8,125 bases of DNA from Fibrobacteres bacterium CG2_30_45_31. GTDB lineage: Bacteria; Fibrobacterota; Fibrobacteria; Fibrobacterales; Fibrobacteraceae. The notes beneath the pieces were generated by a model, which ran no database searches, was not told where the DNA came from, and saw only the letters and a program-made list of their open reading frames with translations. A program made the position numbers and the translations under genes. Positions 4,982 through 8,125 of the stretch are shown here, piece after piece (within the stretch, counting starts at the first letter, position 1; every line of letters begins with the position of its first letter). Where the stretch lies: NCBI GenBank assembly GCA_001873075.1, contig MNYL01000139.1, positions 1-8,125 of the forward strand, written 5' to 3'.

Positions 4982-7900
4982 TTAATTCCCCTGTATTTTA
5001 GGGTCATTGTATTTGAAGTGCCACTTGATACCGATGGCATTGTCAAAGTAATTGACCGGATGCTTATAGTCAATCGCACTTGCCGCAGTAGCCCGATTTC
5101 CCTGCGTGGCGTGATCGAACCAGAGAGTATCGGCAAAATTGTTAGCCGTGTAAGCCCCATAGGTCCAGTTGGTATCCAGAGCATAATTTTTAGGATCTAT
5201 GATCTGAGCGAGATTTATACTGTCTGGATAAGAGCCATTATTGAGCCAATTACCGCTTTCATTGATCCGGAACCAGCCTTCCTCCGCCCCATTCTGTATG
5301 TAGGGCTTCCCGAGAATGAAGTCTTCTCCGTTGAGTTCCTGATTTATTTTGAGATAAACGATGCGGACATTATTCGTTCCATTCGTGGTCCAGTCGGATC
5401 GCTGGGCATAAGCCGTACCTTTAATAGAAACGCTGGGTTGCACAATATGCTGCCAATCATAATACAGATAAATACCGAGACCAATATATACGGGATATTG
5501 AGTCTTTTGAACCAGGAGCGCATAGATCGAATCCAAAACGATTGTTCGTTCATTCGTATAGTAAGAACCCGTTCCAGTGGAAGGTGCCGCGTAGTAATTA
5601 AGCCCATCAGACCCACCGACGTTTGCAGTGTAAGGGAAGTAAATAAAATCATTGAGGCGTTTGGTTGTGGAATCGGAATTGGTAATAGTCGAAGTTCCAC
5701 TGTCCAAAACACTGATCACACGATAAGAATTACTGACAGCCGCATTGCCATAAACCACTTGCCCTCTGGAGAAGCTCGCTGATCCGACACCACCATCTCC
5801 CAGATCCTGAGCAATTAAAGACTGCGCTTTCTTCGCGGCATTCACTGGTGCGGCATAAATATCACTGCGAAGTAATACTACACGATTCACCAGCGGATCG
5901 AGAGCTCTGATGGCATTCACATTCATATAAATATCGGCGCCTATGCCCAATAGACTCCCTGCAGGTTGTGCCACACGAAACAGAGCCGTTTGAGTAGGAT
6001 CAATCTGTATCAGGCGTCTGTTGATTCCTGTGAGATTCAGAATTTTTGTCTGCGTGCCATTTTTGGAGTACAGAGTCACCTGAATGGAATTACTTCCGAG
6101 CACCAAAGGCAACTTGACCGTATAGGTGACAATGGGATCATTGGTGGGATAATATGTGGTAAGGGTATCTTTTCCACCAACGCGGGTAATTTTCATGAAA
6201 TTAATGGCATGATCAAATGTGAGCTTTAAAGTGGCAGGACCGCGAATGATCGAATTAACGGCGACATTAAGTTGTAATGAATTCTCATCGGTGACTGCAG
6301 AGGTCCATGAAGACCCTTGGGTAGGAATAATAGTGATTGATTTTAGCGAGACCACAGAATCCAGAGGATTGATCGCCGCTGTGAGGGGGTCCGGATCTTC
6401 AGAATCCAGCAAGTCATCGCCATCGGTATCCTGATTCAAAGGATTGGTTTCCCAAAGAGTATCTATCACAGTATCCTTCCAACCAAAAACTTCCTCCCCA
6501 TCGGAAAGACCGTCCCCATCACTGTCCCAACTCGTCTGGTCCGTTCCGAGAACGGCTTCTGTTCTGTCCGGGAGACCATCGTCATCAGTATCGGCAGAAT
6601 ACATAACCGTAATAACGCTGTGACCATTCGCGCCCATAGTGGAGGGATTATAATTCGCATAGGCTCCATACACCGTAATGGAATCACTTTCGGCCCGCGC
6701 TTGCATCACCACAGACCAGCTTCCATTGGTTACAGCCCCATTCTCAAGTCCATCAATGGACTGAATGCCATAATGACTATCGGTGGTATCGTAAACTACC
6801 GTGGCACCCGCTGTTTTGAGAACGTTCGCGAGCGAAGAGGAGATATAGCGATCTTCCTGGCTGGTGTAGAAATCGTTGTACTGATTGCGCGTCACAATGT
6901 ATTTTTTTACCAGTTTTTTGGAAGCGGAGTAGTCCCCATAATCCACGTTGACCAAAGCCGTCCGATTATACACATTGTTCATGAGCGTATCAATAGCCCC
7001 TAAGGAAGTCAAAAAATGGATATTCTGTAATTGAACGGTAAGGCCACTTGATTTCGTGACAAGGGTTTCAAACAAATCCGGATTGTCAATCGTGGCGGAA
7101 AAACGCCTAGTGACCGTATTCTGATTGGCTGCCGCAGGAATATAAACACTGTCATCATCCATACGGAGTTCCCCTATCAATGTTTCCAGAGAACTCGCCT
7201 GATAACCATTGCTTGAAAGGCGGACCACGGGGCTCATGAGCGTGAGATTCTGACCGCTGTTATTCGTCAGTTTGATATCGATAGCGATGGTTCCTCCTTC
7301 ACAGGTGGTTCCCGTGCTGGTGGAATAAGACTGGGAGCGATCCCAGTTTTCGGTCATGGATTCCGATTCTTCCTGTGAGAATGAAACACTGCCACCAACC
7401 CCTAAAGTACTGGTCAGAGACCCGCTGAGTTTGGCTCCCCCATCGACTTTCAATTCCACTTCACTTCCAATCATGAGTGCCACTTCGGCTTTCCAATTCA
7501 ATTCCTGAGAGGCGGTAAAGGTGCTGGACTCAGTGTATTCCCCGCCACTGGAGATGGTTTCTCCGTAAGTTGTCTCGTTGGTAGTGGAATATTTGGCAAT
7601 AAGTTCCGGATAGGAGACAGGCGTGAATGTAAAATCAGGGACATTCGCGACCAGAGGATCCTTACCATCCAGTATTTCCTGGTGATCAGAAACGCCATCC
7701 CCATCGGTATCGGTGAGTTCCGCATTGGTGAAATAGAGGTAGCGTTCTTCGTAATTGGTAAGGCCATCTCCATCGTTATCATTGGAGGGATCAATAATCA
7801 GAATCTGGCGGCCATCGGAGAGATAAGTGTTGATAGAATCCTTGTAACTATAAATGCGCAGTTTGCGTGTACTGGTAACACCATCGATAATTTTGGAAAC

Positions 7901-8125
7901 GATCAAAGTATCTATGGCAGCAGTGTCAGCAGTGGCTGTTTTGTTCAATATCTGAGACGAACTCTTTATTTTTGAGGAGGTTGTCCCATTGCTATTGGTT
8001 TTATCGTAAAAATAACGGAAAGTCTGAGCATTTGAACCCGTGCGTAACACAACGAGGTAAAGACCGGAGCTTGATTTTGTAAGAATTGTGCTTAAGGACA
8101 GAGAATGTTCCCCAGCGGCAAACAC
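4982..8125 (-). CDS. Large secreted protein with protective-antigen-like pore module and TSP3 calcium motifs (5' end outside window)
   Basis: The last 1047 residues of a longer protein; the first codon at the edge is an internal GTG, not a start. Domains by residue in the visible part: 1-40, a beta module (GLYLVVLRTG) like FlgD/type-IX C-terminal Ig folds; 116-150, two calcium motifs (DNDGDGLTNYEE, DTDGDGVSDHQE); about 155-460, a region resembling domains 2-3 of anthrax protective antigen and other binary-toxin B subunits, with PLVANVP (157-163), amphipathic GVGGSVSFS (242-250), Trp261, IAIDIKLTNNSG (280-291) and SGLTVQL (360-366); 512-580, three more calcium motifs (DTDDDGLPD, DSDGDGLSD, DTDGDDLLD); about 590-700, an Ig-like sandwich (LGSNSIQVTLYSKNG); 700-1047, an unrecognised aromatic- and Asn-rich region. 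It is rich in Ser, Thr and Asn, with one cysteine and no membrane helix, so export is likely. The calcium motifs are certain; toxin-like pore formation is inference from remote similarity. A terminator follows the stop. Confidence 0.85.
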   Translation of the reverse strand: MFAAGEHSLSLSTILTKSSSGLYLVVLRTGSNAQTFRYFYDKTNSNGTTSSKIKSSSQILNKTATADTAAIDTLIVSKIIDGVTSTRKLRIYSYKDSINTYLSDGRQILIIDPSNDNDGDGLTNYEERYLYFTNAELTDTDGDGVSDHQEILDGKDPLVANVPDFTFTPVSYPELIAKYSTTNETTYGETISSGGEYTESSTFTASQELNWKAEVALMIGSEVELKVDGGAKLSGSLTSTLGVGGSVSFSQEESESMTENWDRSQSYSTSTGTTCEGGTIAIDIKLTNNSGQNLTLMSPVVRLSSNGYQASSLETLIGELRMDDDSVYIPAAANQNTVTRRFSATIDNPDLFETLVTKSSGLTVQLQNIHFLTSLGAIDTLMNNVYNRTALVNVDYGDYSASKKLVKKYIVTRNQYNDFYTSQEDRYISSSLANVLKTAGATVVYDTTDSHYGIQSIDGLENGAVTNGSWSVVMQARAESDSITVYGAYANYNPSTMGANGHSVITVMYSADTDDDGLPDRTEAVLGTDQTSWDSDGDGLSDGEEVFGWKDTVIDTLWETNPLNQDTDGDDLLDSEDPDPLTAAINPLDSVVSLKSITIIPTQGSSWTSAVTDENSLQLNVAVNSIIRGPATLKLTFDHAINFMKITRVGGKDTLTTYYPTNDPIVTYTVKLPLVLGSNSIQVTLYSKNGTQTKILNLTGINRRLIQIDPTQTALFRVAQPAGSLLGIGADIYMNVNAIRALDPLVNRVVLLRSDIYAAPVNAAKKAQSLIAQDLGDGGVGSASFSRGQVVYGNAAVSNSYRVISVLDSGTSTITNSDSTTKRLNDFIYFPYTANVGGSDGLNYYAAPSTGTGSYYTNERTIVLDSIYALLVQKTQYPVYIGLGIYLYYDWQHIVQPSVSIKGTAYAQRSDWTTNGTNNVRIVYLKINQELNGEDFILGKPYIQNGAEEGWFRINESGNWLNNGSYPDSINLAQIIDPKNYALDTNWTYGAYTANNFADTLWFDHATQGNRATAASAIDYKHPVNYFDNAIGIKWHFKYNDPKIQGN

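Noticed and set aside
4976..5782. Long plus-strand open frame (268 codons) opposite the end of the large gene
   Set aside because: It is fully antisense to a well-supported gene, has no recognisable family or ribosome site, and reflects the codon composition of the sense strand.

Overview
All convincing genes in this window read on the minus strand, so transcription runs from the right edge to the left: a large secreted-looking protein cut by the right edge (4982-8125), a frameshifted ppnP remnant (4485-4848), dapB (3404-4234), a cation/proton antiporter (1721-2935) and hemB (141-1145). The genes are loosely spaced rather than packed in an operon. Most gaps hold palindromic or tandem repeats, and the only clear intrinsic terminator lies just after the large gene.

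The window suggests a Gram-negative bacterium of the Fibrobacter group. The best single pointer is dapB, which is of the plant type; from memory, the narrow family model for this type was built around Arabidopsis and Fibrobacter succinogenes. The aspartate-rich HemB, the moderate GC content (about 45-48 % in hemB, dapB and the large gene) and a huge secreted Ser/Thr/Asn-rich protein with thrombospondin-type-3 calcium motifs are compatible. This assignment is inference from gene types, not a search.

Housekeeping content: HemB makes porphobilinogen for heme and other tetrapyrroles, and DapB makes tetrahydrodipicolinate for lysine and meso-diaminopimelate (cell wall). PpnP would have phosphorolysed nucleosides, but its reading frame is broken. 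The antiporter gene is visibly more AT-rich than its neighbours and is surrounded by repeats, which fits later acquisition.

Accessory content: the most interesting object is the 3.1-kb partial gene at the right. After a first pair of calcium-binding motifs it carries about 300 residues that match, by eye, the pore/heptamerisation region of anthrax protective antigen and other binary-toxin B components. The match includes PLVA-x-x-P, a Ser/Thr-rich amphipathic hairpin with GGSVS, and the downstream beta strands in the same order. A second calcium block, an Ig-like sandwich and an unrecognised C-terminal region follow. No partner (A component) gene is visible here, and the start of the gene is outside the window.

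Repeat content: (i) a three-unit tandem repeat of 52-54 bp (3116-3293); (ii) a 108-bp palindromic element whose arm contains the last codons and stop of dapB (3310-3417); (iii) a 155-bp nested palindrome just upstream of dapB (4305-4459); and (iv) a diverged 39-bp copy of one arm of that element upstream of hemB (1343-1381). Together they look like a family of non-coding dispersed elements.
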